Origin: Ascaphus truei
Taxonomy: Eukaryota > Chordata > Amphibia > Anura > Ascaphidae
Assembly (NCBI GenBank): GCA_036426205.1
Contig: CM071568.1
Coordinates: forward strand, 51,310,040 to 51,374,039
Direction: 5' to 3'
Length of the DNA: 64,000 bases
Shown: positions 1 through 10,832 of the stretch, piece after piece
Layout: every line of letters starts with the position of its first letter
How positions within the stretch are numbered: position 1 is the stretch's first letter
The notes under the pieces: generated by a model
Told to the model about the DNA's origin: nothing
What the model saw: only the letters and a program-made list of their open reading frames with translations
The model's database searches: none
Made by a program: the position numbers and the translations under genes

Positions 1-1330
1 CAGCCAAATCGAGTGCTAACTCCTATTGAAGTTTAATGGGAGTTATAATGGATCGGGTGTGCTAACCTTTTTCAACACGTTCACAACGCTTGATGAGTCT
101 GCCCATTGCAATCATTTGCCCAAGATACTTTGCTCCAATTTTCTCCCTTATAGCTCACCTTGTAGTGTAGTGAATGTCAACCGAAACAATGTCCATTAAA
201 AACAACTTAATCACTATACATAGAAAAGAACCATTGTTTGTATCATAAAGCTGATCTGAGCATCCATCCACAATTTTTGACAGCAAATACCGTATGCAGT
301 ATGAAGAATATACGAAAACCTGTATGTCATGCAAAAAAATAACAAATGTAATGTCGGGTAGAAGTGATACCTTTATATGAAAAATCCATAATTTTAGGAC
401 CTAAAAATTCCCGTCCGCAACATCCATAGCAAATTTATTGAAACTGAATGCAGGAAATGTCCAGTAATGTAACATGTGAGATAAGTATATTATTGCATGA
501 TTCCTTCCTCAGTTGGATGTGAGTGCTGAATAAACCTTTTGTGCAAACACATATGCCCTTGGGTGCCTGATTGTGCTGCAGGGCCCCCTGGCATTCAGCG
601 GTTAAACACATCTTCAATTATCAGACTGCCACTGTATTACTTGGATGAGTCCATTCACTTTATTGCAGCACCAATGTGTTGCTAAGCTGCTTTCTTTTAC
701 AGATTAGCTCTTCATAGTCTGGAAACTGTTGAATGAGCTAAAGTACATCACACACTGCTCTTGCCTCGCTTGATTTATTTCTCATTCTCTCACCATTTAC
801 CACAGCATGTTTTCAAAAGGGGAGAATAATTATCTTGTTGCTTTCCAGATTCCATCAAGTTATTTATTTGACTGTCCACTATCCTAGACAAGGATGAATG
901 AACTAGATAGCATAGAAGGATCATGGAGATACGACACCATATCAATGATTGATGCTAAGAGAGATGAATGGAGCCATTTGACTTTGAATGACTGCTCTTA
1001 AAAGCCAGCATGTTGCAGATCTGAATTCAGACAGAAAATCAGGGTCATATACATTGCATCTGTGGTTGATATACAACTCAATGAAAACAAAGAAGTTTGC
1101 TTAGAAGAAAGAGAAAGGTTGTAAATGCATAAAGATCTTTACACTGTGAACTATATACAGAATGAAAAAGAAAAGAACCACAGATACTGTATTACCACAA
1201 TGTTGCGGACAATATTTTTCCATTTATTTTGTTTAAAAAGGGCCTTTAACATGAACATAAAGACAATATATTTGGCTAGATGCTAAAAGTGGCCTTTTCA
1301 ACTTATTGTCTTTGTGTCAATGTAAGCTTG
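1..1330. other. AT-rich sequence, no gene recognised
   Basis: No reading frame longer than about 60 codons, no splice-bounded exon and no repeat that I recognise. The stretch is probably intergenic or intronic. Confidence 0.5.
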
Positions 1331-1592
1331 TCACCAGCCTAAATTCTTTCAAACTACTATGTGGTCTCACTTTTATCTGGTCTGTAACTGTTACATAACC
1401 TATGGACATATATTTCTCTTACTGTGCATGGAATGTCCTTTAAAATAATGTATAACCCTGCTCATTGATGTAACCATGTATTTGTCATAATAACTCCGGT
1501 GACCAGACATACTTGGAACACAAGAGGTTACTCTCAATGTATTACTTCCTATTACCAACATTTTAATCAATAAATAAATGAAATAATAACAA
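1331..1592 (+). mobile_element. 3'-end fragment of CR1/Rex1-group LINE
   Basis: This matches the last ~250 bp of the long LINE at 44.6-49.7 kb. It begins in the final codons (ACCAG..TTCTTTCAAA) and runs through TCTGGTCTGTAACTGTT, ATAATGTATA.CCCTGCTCAT and AACTCTCAATGTATTACTTC. It ends in an A/T-rich AATAAATAAAT-type tail. The copy is severely 5'-truncated, as is usual for target-primed LINE insertion, and is more diverged than the copies at 49.5 and 63.3 kb. No coding capacity remains. Confidence 0.85.
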
Positions 1593-2988
1593 AATCGTAG
1601 CTACTGTATGGTATTCTTTTGGTAAAATCTCTGAGTGGTGAATGAGGCAATGGCAAACTGTTCGAGTCGAATAATCTACATGAAACTGAAGAAACTTGTT
1701 TGGCACTTCAAGCACGGAATAATGTCATGTAAAAGAGTTCACATTCGGAAAAACTGGAACAGAGATTCTGTTATGTTAGTGTTGTATGTATTTAGAAATA
1801 CTTCCAACAAATCTATTTTTGGAAAACAATGACATCTGTAATATTACAGCTTATCCCTTTAGTGTTAAAGGGCTTGCAAGTTTTCTTTAAAATATTAAGA
1901 AGCACACCAGCAATAAAGAGTTATTTTATTTCAAATTTAGTTTGATATCATAAAGGGTTTTGAAATGCCTTTATGTACAGATATTACCTTGTAAATGACA
2001 AAATCATTTCCCTGTTTAAAAAGCAGTGATTGAGTTAGCCAAGCACTCCACATTCAAAAAGCTCGGCAATGCTGTTGTGTGAACTATCATATGCTCTTTA
2101 TACCTTTTTTAATAGAAAACTGCTCCCATGGGAGCTTTCTTCAACCATCTCTAACAAAGGCATATCCCAGTATTATTAAAAAAACATATACAAACAATGC
2201 TGCTTGCCAGGTTTCATAGTACTAAATAAAATTTGGTCCAAAGCACGAAAACTATTTGGAAAACTGCCTAATTTCCCAGTCGCGATGTTTTAAAACAAGG
2301 TGCTTGCATGCCATTCGTTAATACAATGCCATACGGGACTCAGTATGACCACTGCAATAACCAGTAAGTAACACACTCAGTGTGTGCATCATTGCGCCAA
2401 ATATCCGTCTGTTTAACGGGACGTGAATTCTGAGGATTGAGACATACCTTGGTAAAACTGTATTGTCAATGAATAATAATATTTGTGGATGTGTACGGTC
2501 CTTCCCAAGTCAGCACATCTCAAAGTACTACGCAGTTGGTAAATTGCCATATGCTATTGTTAACGTCAGATTGAATGTTATTACTTGATATACTGAGGTG
2601 TATATCGTGCCTACTTATGTTACACTGTGCTACAGGCTCCAGATGACATTCCATGTAAGAATGAAGTTAATTTCATTCTCAACTAAGTTATAATTATACT
2701 GCCAAATTGAACACTGTGATTATTAATGTGTGTTGAAAGGATCTGACAAAATGACTTTTTACATATATCTTTTTTTAAAAAGCAGGAGAAATAATTGATT
2801 AAATAAAACAGCAGAAGGTATGTAGAAGATAATGAAGCTTTTATGGCATATTTTACCTTTCAGTTAATGTAGTCTAAAATCAATATAAATGTATTTATTG
2901 CGTTAAATCTTTTTATTTTCTTCTTCTTCATATGATGACCGATTGATTTTAAAATAGCATCTGATTATTGCAGTCCCAAAAAAGTATA
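1593..2988. other. AT-rich unique sequence, nothing recognised
   Basis: I see no repeat or coding signal. A 65-codon frame at 1635-1832 has no recognisable features. Confidence 0.45.
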
Positions 2989-3344
2989 CAGCTGCTGGCA
3001 GCTTTTATTTGAGTAATGCCGGCGGCAATGCCGGGATCTACTCCGGCTGCCGCCAGTCAAAAACCGCGCGCACCGCGTTTCCCCCCCACGCACCCCCCTC
3101 ACACTTCGCGCGCAATTTGCCCCCCCTTCCCGACCCCGAACCCGGCTCCTGCTCTGCCCCTCTGCTTCCCCGCACCCCCGCTTAACTTACTTTAATCTCC
3201 AGGGGTGTCGGGGAAGCCCGGGAAGCCGGGGAAGCCGGGCGCGCACGTGACTGTGACGTCACAGTGCGCGCCATGTGCCGCGTCTCCACGCTGCGCACAC
3301 GCACCCGCCGGCGGCATTGCTTCAAATAAAAGCTGCCGCCACTG
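2989..3344. mobile_element. GC-rich MITE with terminal inverted repeats
   Basis: The two ends are inverted copies. The left starts CAGCTGCTGGCAGCTTTTAT and the right, read in reverse complement, starts CAGTGGCGGCAGCTTTTATT. Similarity continues through TTTGA..AATGCCG. The interior is strongly GC/CpG-rich against an AT-rich surround and holds a perfect-looking hairpin around TGTGACGTCACA near 3255. There is no ORF and no clear target-site duplication. CAG...CTG termini would fit hAT-type ends, but the 8-bp flanks do not match, so the superfamily is unassigned. Confidence 0.75.
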
Positions 3345-4060
3345 TTATTCTTTTCCAATGTTATAAATTGTTTGTGCTTTAATTTTTTATCCTAATCGCA
3401 TACCATGTGGAATCAACCAGTTGTATTATATACTTTGCATTCATAATGCTTTTTTTTTTTTTTAAACTGCGTAGTGCCAACGATACTTGCCTTTTGGCAA
3501 TACACAGATACCACAAAAGCTCTGAGAAACCCCTACTTTCCACATACTATTTCCACTTTTTGGGAATATTAGCTGAATTTGTTACAGGTATAGTATGGTA
3601 AACTACTTAAATCTGTTTAGGTGTTAGGTGCTTTGCCTGTATTGTGTGAAACCCAAATATTCTAGTTGTGTGACTGGACTTTTAACTTAGAAAGTACTCG
3701 GACTGTCTGCAATGAATTTCCTAACAATATGCCCTGAGCTCTTCCAGTATAAAAAAGAGAAAGTACCTTTTTTTGCCCAGCATCAGAGACACAGAACTTT
3801 CGGTCGATAGGAGAGCATTATCTAAACCTTGCAAATGCCAATTAATTAAAGACCAAATGAATTTGAAGTGATTGTTTCCGGCATAATTAAATTTGCCCCA
3901 GGGAGACAAGAGGGAATTGATCTTAAGGTCATCAGATTACCTACAACGGCAGCAGGGGCAAGAAATTTGTGTCCACTACTTTGCAAAAGTCAACACTAAG
4001 ATTAAACATATTTTTCTGTTTAAGAACAGGTATCTTAATGTTGCATATTACATATGCTAA
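3345..4060. other. Unique sequence, nothing recognised
   Basis: AT-rich, with a T-run near 3450. No supported feature. Confidence 0.4.
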
Positions 4061-4145
4061 AATACACACACACACACACACACACACACAACACACAACA
4101 CACACCCACCCACACACACCACACACACACACCCACCACACACAA
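4061..4145. repeat. (CA)n-rich microsatellite, imperfect
   Basis: CACACA with interspersed ACAACA and CCCA interruptions. The apparent ORFs on both strands here (His/Thr-rich and Cys/Val-rich) are products of the repeat. Confidence 0.95.
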
Positions 4146-4327
4146 CGAATGGACATACCGTGACAATACCGTTCTGTGGCTAACGAAATGCTTTTATTTG
4201 TGCAAGCTTTAGGGATACAGTGATCTCTTCTTCTGGCAGTGTTACAATGGATAAAGCAAGAGAGGTTTTTTACTTAAAAACAGTGCATCCTGGAATGCAT
4301 CTGACTGAAGCCACCCCTCCCCCCGTG

Positions 4328-4330
<3 letters not shown>

Positions 4331-4354
<24 letters not shown>
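4331..4354. repeat. (TA)n microsatellite
   Basis: Twelve TA units in a row, followed by TGTATGTAG. Confidence 0.95.
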
Positions 4355-4362
<8 letters not shown>

Positions 4363-4389
4363 GCCTGGTCCCCTTGCCCCTCCTTACTT

Positions 4390-4956
4390 CCGATGTGGGC
4401 GCGGGGAACGCGGAGGCTACTGATAAATGCTGGTAGCGCTGCGGGAAGACTGCGGCTATCAGCGGGGCTCCGGAGCTCTGCGGCGGGACGCCGGTAATGA
4501 CGCCACCATTTTGGATATTGGTGCATGCGCAATGGGTGTCCCGCACATGCATGTTGCAGCAGAGTTGCGGTGGACATCTTGCACACGGCTCCGAAAGGGG
4601 ATTACATATCCCAGGAGCCATAGGGACAGAGCAGGAGATAGAGTGATGTAGCCTTTACAGGCACACTCCGCAAGGGACTCCGCGTCCCAGCATGCTACAG
4701 GCATGCATCAAGTGGGCAGGTCTAGCCAATAGGGCTCCCAGGATCTCCTGCAGAGAGATTGATACATTTAGCAATATAGCACCTTGTGCTCAGTCAGAGA
4801 CAGGGAGCGGAAGGGACAGGTAGTGTCCGGGTGTCAGTGGCTCCTGGACTAGGCGCAGAGTTACCCCACAGCCGCAGTTAGGCCCGACCATGTGTAGCTT
4901 GTGGCTGCTGCAGGGAAGGCCCATAGATAGGGATGCTTCTCCAGTAGCGGACAGTG
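4390..4956 (+). repeat. GC-rich interspersed block, possibly LTR-derived
   Basis: CpG-containing DNA that contrasts with its AT-rich surroundings and leads directly into the 154-bp repeat at 4957. Several 60-115-codon frames overlap on both strands, which is expected of GC-rich noncoding DNA. The position before a short ORF-bearing repeat suggests an LTR or PLE leader, but I see no second copy or defined ends, so identity is uncertain. Confidence 0.3.
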
Positions 4957-5110
4957 TTAGGCACCAGAGACAAGATGCCGCACGGTGACTTGCGTACTGT
5001 GGTCTGGGACCAGACCACCAGCTACTTAAGAGACTCTTATGGTGAGACCCTCCAGCGTGAGTTCACCCCACGCAGAGGCGAACTTCTTCGTGGACGCACC
5101 GAACAGACCT
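4957..5110 (+). repeat. 154-bp direct repeat, copy 1 (partner 10159-10312)
   Basis: Starts TTAGGCACCAGAGACAAGAT and ends ACCGAACAGACCT. It differs from the second copy at one position that I can see (GCCGCACGG here, GCCACACGG there). It is open in one frame: a short peptide beginning MPHGDLRTVVW and rich in Arg/Thr. In copy 1 the repeat is followed by a hairpin (GACCGCAGGGAG at 5115-5126 against CTCCCTGCGGTC at 5145-5156) and then AATAAAG, like a polyadenylation signal. In copy 2 the downstream sequence is different. Confidence 0.85.
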
Positions 5111-5114
5111 TTTG

Positions 5115-5165
5115 GACCGCAGGGAGGCCTACTGGATCTTCATGCTCCCTGCGGTCTAAATAAAG
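5115..5165 (+). terminator. Hairpin followed by AATAAA-type poly(A) signal
   Basis: A 12-bp stem with an 18-nt loop, then TAAATAAAG. It could be the 3' end of a short mobile-element transcript. Inference only. Confidence 0.35.
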
Positions 5166-5559
5166 AATGGAACTTGGGCCATTTTTTGAAATCCTAAGAC
5201 ATAATTGTTAGTTTAGTAGGATACTGTACCCTAAATGGGATTTACTGGAGCTACTATTGTTGTCACAGTTGCATTAGGTCTTGGTATATTGTTGAGCCCC
5301 TATGACTTATAGGGGCTTATTCAGAGAACATTCATAAAAAAATTCGCCAGGGATTTTCAAATGAATGTTTTTTGGCCGTTGCTATCACGGTATTCAGAAA
5401 GGCTCGAATACCTGTGATAGCAGAATGGCCAAACCTGGCGAGTTGCTGCCAGCGAGAGCCTCGAGCCTCTGCAAAGGCAAAAACCAGCGATTCATTTCTG
5501 CTGCAGAGAGAGCAGCTCTGAGAGAGCTGCCTCTCCCAGCGGAAATGTCGCCCGAAATT

Positions 5560-5872
5560 TATTTATTTAAATATACATTCCTTTAATAGTGTAGAGGTGC
5601 AGGGGGTCTCCGGAGCTGAACCATGTTATTTTTGTGTCCAGGGACCCCCTGCTTCCCGAGATACAGGCCTCTTTTATTGGGTGCCGGTATCGCTCTCCTA
5701 TGCAAGGAAATGTCCCGGTCACGTGACGCGGGACTTCATGCAGAGGGATACCGGCACCCCCATAATGGGGCCTGTATCTCGGAAGCAGGGGGTCCCTGGA
5801 CACAAAAATAACTGGTGCGCTCCGGAGACCCCCTGCACCTCTACACTATTAAGAATGTATATTTAATAAATA
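5560..5872. repeat. Inverted repeat / hairpin inside the palindromic element
   Basis: The arms run from AATAGTGTAGAGGTGCAGGG inward and mirror CCCTGCACCTCTACACTATT at the right. A second matched block is GTCCAGGGACCCCCTGCTTC against GAAGCAGGGGGTCCCTGGAC. The mirrored reading frames on both strands here are consequences of the palindrome. Confidence 0.9.
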
Positions 5873-6119
5873 TGTAAAAACAATCATCACCGCCCCCCCA
5901 CCCCCCCTCCCCCCTGTCCAATCCATACAGTACAGTAATGGGCAAATTAACTATTATCCAGATATGGATATAATTATTTGCCCATTATTAAACCTCTGCA
6001 GCGCATACATAAATAAAATAATAAATCACAGTTTACTTACCACAACAGCAGGTCCCTCTGTCCTCCGTTGCCAGAAAGCATATATTGAAAAAAATACATT
6101 CAATGGTCCCTACCCATTA

Positions 6120-7135
6120 ATCACCTACCCCCCCTGACCCGTAGGCTAAGCACCCCCCCAGACTGACTATACCCACCCTATCCCATTGAGTAGTATAGTG
6201 GTACATCTACCCATATAATAATAATATGGGCATGATAAGCCTCTATAGCACTCAATGGGCCCCTAATAAAATCACGTAATACACAAGACACACAGTAATA
6301 AAACCTAACTATACTCCCCAAAAAACACACTTCACTAAATTAAATCAGTAGCCAGCTAATCCAATCAATAGAAGCAATTACAAACATCAAATGAATTAAT
6401 TACCCATTACCCAATCAACCATTAATCCCTAAGCAACTCAAAATGAATATAACAACTAACCAATGTACACAATGAATGATCCTACAGTAAATGCAACATT
6501 AAAAGACAAATAATACAGTTAAAACTATCTCTGAAGTATCCATAAATACATGAGCTAACATAATAACTTTATACAGCGAACACCATCGCAAACCTTTTAA
6601 TACTTAACCATAAACAAACATCACATCCACATCATTAACAAGCGAGAAATGCCCCCCAAATATCTGGCATAATAATGTATTAATCTGTACCCGAAAAGGT
6701 ACAGATTAAATATATTTAGCAGTCAATGTGCCTCCCCCAAAAATCAAAACACACCCAAAAAATAGACCTGGTAAAAAGAAACATTTACAAACATAGAATA
6801 TCTTACCTTACCATTAGAAGCGTGGCCCTCCGACTCCCGGGGTAACAGGAACTCACTACCTTGAAGGGCCTCCAACAGCATCCGATGCCATCATCCATCA
6901 GGACCGGCTCAGGTACCCCAAACTTCTTTTTTTTCTTTAAATTATCACCGTCTTCTAATCTTCCATCTGTAACCATATCTTGTTGTTCTTTATCTTCTTC
7001 TTCTTCACTGTCAATCCATAACCCCATGTTATCCCAGCCGATGCTGTCTCGTCGGCTTCTTTGGGCTCAAATGAGGCTCACGTCCTTAAATATGGCTGTG
7101 ACTCACATTTACCCTCACAACTGGTAACAACACCT
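6120..7135. repeat. Left arm of ~2.3-kb giant inverted repeat
   Basis: Pairs with 7349-8400. Matched blocks from outside in include CAGACTGACTATACCCACCC, TATTAATCTGTACC, ATGATGGCATCGGATGC (minus strand) and AGCCGATGCTGTCTCGTCGG. The arms are diverged by substitutions and small indels, so this is an old palindrome rather than an assembly fold-back. On the minus strand the arm holds a short frame starting MGLWIDSEEEEDKEQQD (7027 leftward). It is acidic and then Lys-rich, and runs up to a GTAAG splice-donor-like word. Confidence 0.85.
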
Positions 7136-7149
7136 GTGGCACAAGATAT

Positions 7150-7320
7150 TTCAGCCAATCAGAGTGTGGGACCAATTCCACCTCTGATATGGCTGAAATC
7201 ACCTTGGGACACAGCGGCCATCCTTGGATTTAGCTGTGACTCATGTTAAAGTGTAATGAAGCAACAGCCATTCTGATTGGCTGGCATCATTTCCCTTTAA
7301 GTGACGTCACAGAAAAAAAA
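7150..7320. promoter_or_regulatory. Promoter-like spacer with CCAAT boxes and CRE-like site
   Basis: The loop between the giant arms contains CAGCCAATCAGAG, CATTCTGATTGGCTGG (inverted CCAAT) and AAGTGACGTCACAG. The same combination appears between the arms of the related element at 16.6-16.85 kb. This recurrence suggests a bidirectional promoter feeding the two mirrored exons. Inference from motifs only. Confidence 0.35.
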
Positions 7321-7348
7321 AAAAAATTTAGTCTGCACATGGTTTTAA

Positions 7349-8400
7349 ACAAACCAATCGGTGGTGTTACCATTTGTGAGGGTAAAATTGACGTCACAAG
7401 CCATATTTAAGCCGTGACTCCTGCATTTGGCCCAGAAGCCGACGAGACAGCATCGGCTGTATTTAACATGGGGTTTTATTTGGATTGACAGATGAAGAAA
7501 GAAGATAAAGAACAAGCAAGATATGGTTACAAGATGAAGATAGAAGACGTGATTAAAGAAAGAAAAAAAATGTTTGTACCTGAGCCGTATCCTGATGGGA
7601 TGATGGCATCGGATCTGTTGGAGGCCTTCAAGGTACGTGAGCTTCCTGTTACCCACGGAGCGAGGGCCACCGCTCTATGGTAAGTAAGATATCTATGTTT
7701 GTAAATGTTTCTTTTTAGCCGGTCTATTTTTTTGGATGTTGTTTTTTGATTTTTGGGGGTGCCCATTGTCCTGCTAATATATTAATCTGTACCTCTTTCG
7801 GGTACAGATTAAACATTATTATGGCAATATGTGTGGGGGCATTTCTCGCTTGTTTATTGATGTGGATGTGATTGTTTGTTATGGTTAAGTATTAAAAGGT
7901 TTGCGAGTTGTGTTCGCTGTGTACTTAAATTATATTTGTTAGCTAAGGTTGTTTTATGGATACTAGATCAGTTTTAATGTATTTATTTTGTCTTTTAATG
8001 GTTGCATTAATTACTGTAGGATTAATCATTGTTTACATTGGTTAGTGTTACTATTCAATTTTGAGTTGCTTTGGGATAATTGGTTTTGATTGGTAATGGT
8101 TTAATTAATTCATTGTTGATGTTGTAATTGCTTCTATTGATTGGATTAGCTTGCTACTGATTAATTTAGTGAAGTGTGTTTTGGGAGTATAGTTAGGTGT
8201 TTTATTCCTGTGTGTCTTGTTGTATTACTGTATTTTTATTAGGGTGCCCATTGAGTGCATAGAGGCTTATCATTGCCCATATTATTATTAATGGGTATGA
8301 TGTAGACCACTATACTACTCAATGGGTATAGGGTGGGTATAGTCAGTCTGGGGTGGGTGCTTAGGCCTCACGGGTGATGAAAGGGGGCTAGGTAGCCCTA
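7349..8400. repeat. Right arm of giant inverted repeat, with short acidic/basic frame
   Basis: This is the mirror of 6120-7135. It contains an ATG frame at 7492-7683 (63 codons, starting MKKEDKEQARYGYK) that ends at ..TATGGTAAGTAAG, a strong splice-donor-like word just at its stop. The minus-strand frame in the left arm is its diverged homologue. The two may be relics of a first coding exon of an autonomous parent. The 213-bp loop carries CCAATCAGA/TCTGATTGG boxes and a TGACGTCA CRE-like site, which is promoter-like. Confidence 0.8.
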
Positions 8401-8454
8401 AGGTGGGGTGTTTGAGACCTTGCGGGGGGTGTACGGTTTGGGTTAAAACCCCTT

Positions 8455-8785
8455 TTATTACCTTAGCGGTATTAACCGCTAAGGTATGAAGGGGTTAAAT
8501 CCCCCCGCAACCCCCCTGCAATGTCTAAACAGCCACTAAGGGCCAATTCCTCCCCCTTCACCCACCACCCGATAGCCACTGTATTGTATTGTACTGTATT
8601 TTCTTACACGTAAGCCTGGCACGGTGTTTTAAGAACCCCTTCTTGCCTTAGCGGTTATGCCGCTAAGGTAATGAAGTTGCTGTACATTCATGGTTTCCCT
8701 GCCTCGTTGATGCCGGGGGGGTCCGGAGCTGCTATTAATGGCTTATCAGCTCCGCGAGACCCCCGGCATCAATCCAGGGAAAGGT
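8455..8785. repeat. Three hairpins, two with the TTAGCGGT..ACCGCTAA motif
   Basis: CCTTAGCGGTATTAACCGCTAAGG (split here as CCTTAGCGGTA and TTAACCGCTAAGG) lies at about 8461-8488. CCTTAGCGGTTATGCCGCTA lies near 8644. A third stem pairs TTGATGCCGGGGGGGTC with GACCCCCGGCATCAA around 8708-8771. The first motif is also present at about 16468-16500, linking the two elements. Confidence 0.8.
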
Positions 8786-9149
8786 GGGCCTGATTTCTTC
8801 TAAGTCCCGACCCATCGCAGCTCATTCGGCATTTCCCCCACCATTGCCCAACATTTTTGTGGGGAAGTGGATTTGGGGATAAAATCGTTTTTTTAAGCCG
8901 CGCGAGGGCTGCGATGGGCCGCGACGACCCCGACTCGCGGGTCTGCTGAATAGCGGGAGTTTATCACCCTCTCCAAATGGTCGATAAGGGGCCTGATCGC
9001 TGGCTCAGTCAGCGAATTTCGGAATGGAGATAAATATTTGCGTCCATTCCAGGTCCGTTATCGCCCCTGTATCCGAGGCTATCTGAATACCCGATACCAT
9101 TTTTGGGTCGATAAGGGCCTTATCGAGGCTTTCTGAATAAGGCCCATAA

Positions 9150-10158
9150 TGTATGCGGCATCTGCCATTCCCAACAACCATAGTTGCCTTAAGTCATATT
9201 AACAAACATGATTAATATCTTTTTTACATTATTTGATCATTGATCACTATAATTGAAATTCAGCCTAAAATGTATGTATATTAATGAATACATGTTATAT
9301 AATGGAACAATACAGTTGATTCTTCCTCCCCTTGGAGGCAATTGAAAAAAAGACTTAGCATAAAAGATCTTATGATTGTACTATTTTGTTTTTAATGTTT
9401 CTCGTGTATTTTTTAAGGGAGACGTTATATGTTTTGATTATGACGTCTAATGTTGATGTGGACTAATTGTGTTGTCCGTTTTTTATACACTGTATGTCTT
9501 TGTATTTGTGGGATTTGCAGCGAGGAGGTGTATCATTCACAATGTGAGCGCTTAGGAATTTGCCTCTTTAATTAGTTTGCTCACGTTGTGTATTTAAATA
9601 GATCATTTCTGCCTTTTATTGGCACTTTGCACTCCGTTAAGTCCACTTGTAGATGCCTGCAGGAGTCCCTGTGATTGGGGCTACATCGTCTGCTCATCGC
9701 GTTCATTGGTGGTGTAGCTGTGTGCCTCAACCTATCACGGGTCCGCAGTGACGTCACTATGGGCGGAAATGGAGGCAGAGACTAGTCTGGATTGCCCTGT
9801 CTTCATGCCTGATGTGGACATGCGCGGATGGTAGCAGGGGGCGGTCCATACCCATAATCCTTAGGGATGGTGGATCGGCACCCCGTGTGACGTCCTGCGC
9901 ATGCGCACTAGGCATATGGCGCGATTTCACACAGATTTTTGTAATTTACCTTATTAACAACCAGGTATTTAAGACGCCTCATCCCTGCACATCCCAGACT
10001 CCTTGATAAAGGAGACCAGACTGCTGGTCCGAAACGCATAGGAGGTTCCTGCTTTTGTCCCCCAAGGGGTGAATTTGTCTCCAACCATGCACTGAATAAA
10101 GGTAACTTTTTTGCTTTACACCTGGCTACCTGGCTGTGCCCCATTCGTTTTTTTCTAC
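9150..10158 (+). mobile_element. Probable Penelope-like element terminal region with hammerhead-like motif
   Basis: Holds a hammerhead-ribozyme-like sequence at 9999-10044. This is followed by TGCACTGAATAAAGGTAAC and a pyrimidine-rich CGTTTTTTTCTACTTAG that resembles a splice acceptor just before the 154-bp repeat. Hammerhead ribozymes are known from PLE terminal repeats, which is why I assign it here. No reverse transcriptase is present. The left boundary is not defined; 9150 is simply the end of the preceding element. Confidence 0.4.
9999..10044 (+). ncRNA. Degenerate type-I hammerhead-ribozyme-like motif
   Basis: Stem I is CTCC (9999-10002) against GGAG (10041-10044). Box 1 reads TTGATAA where the consensus is CTGANGA. 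Stem II is GACCAG against CTGGTC with loop ACTG. Box 2 is GAAA (10031-10034). The remaining CGCAT is a one-base variant of the CGCGT minimal stem III seen at 29.3 kb. Two consensus-breaking bases in box 1 (C3 and G8) make activity unlikely; this is a fossil copy. Confidence 0.5.
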
Positions 10159-10312
10159 TTAGGCACCAGAGACAAGATGCCACACGGTGACTTGCGTACT
10201 GTGGTCTGGGACCAGACCACCAGCTACTTAAGAGACTCTTATGGTGAGACCCTCCAGCGTGAGTTCACCCCACGCAGAGGCGAACTTCTTCGTGGACGCA
10301 CCGAACAGACCT
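10159..10312 (+). repeat. 154-bp direct repeat, copy 2 (partner 4957-5110)
   Basis: Near-identical to copy 1 (one difference seen). Preceded by a polypyrimidine-AG junction and followed by CATCGTGGATCAGACGGATC, unlike copy 1. Confidence 0.85.
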
Positions 10313-10612
10313 ACATCGTGGATCAGACGGATCCTTTGTGTTATTAAACGGTACCCGGGGAGGTAAAAGTGCACCAACAGTCCACAGGGGTAGCGCTACT
10401 CCCTACGCTTTTCGGCTGATGCCCCACTGCACGCGCCTGCATGTCCGCCTTGTGGCCTGGCGGCTCGTGCAGAACGCTATACCGTGATCTGCGGTCTGCA
10501 GGTGACATTCTGAATCGCGAGGTGTGTGGCCAAAACTGGCTGTGTGGGCACGGCCATGACAAATGGACAGGACCACGGCACTGGCCAAATAAAAAAAAAA
10601 CCCATGTCCCCC

Positions 10613-10614
<2 letters not shown>

Positions 10615-10653
<39 letters not shown>

Positions 10654-10730
10654 ACTCTCTCTCTCCGCCCTCCACAACACACACACACTCTCTCCCCCCT
10701 CCACACACACACACATTCTCTCTCTCCCCC

Positions 10731-10795
<65 letters not shown>

Positions 10796-10832
10796 CCCTC
10801 CCTCCCTCCAGACACACACATTCTCTCCCCCC
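10615..10832. repeat. Compound (CA)n/(CT)n microsatellite
   Basis: Two long CA runs (about 10615-10653 and 10733-10793) separated and followed by CTCTCTC and CCCTCC segments. Long His/Thr- and Cys/Val-rich frames here are artefacts. Confidence 0.95.

Larger units (their letters stand above)
5310..9146. mobile_element. 3.8-kb non-autonomous DNA element made of nested palindromes
   Basis: The ends are inverted: AGGGGCTTATTCAGAGA at the left and TTTCTGAATAAGGCCCAT at the right. Related words (GTATTCAGAAAGGCTCG and GCTATCTGAATACCCG) recur just inside both ends. The interior holds a ~300-bp hairpin (5560-5872), a giant inverted repeat (6120-8400) and three further hairpins (8455-8785). No transposase frame is visible, so mobilisation would have to come in trans. 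The shared hairpin and splice-donor modules at 16.4-17.0 kb show it belongs to a family. Superfamily is not determined and no target-site duplication was identified. Confidence 0.65.

Noticed and set aside
4090..4621. Overlapping 114- and 115-codon frames near the TA repeat
   Set aside because: They cross the TA microsatellite (YIYIYI) and GC-rich DNA; two frames of the same strand open together, so not coding.
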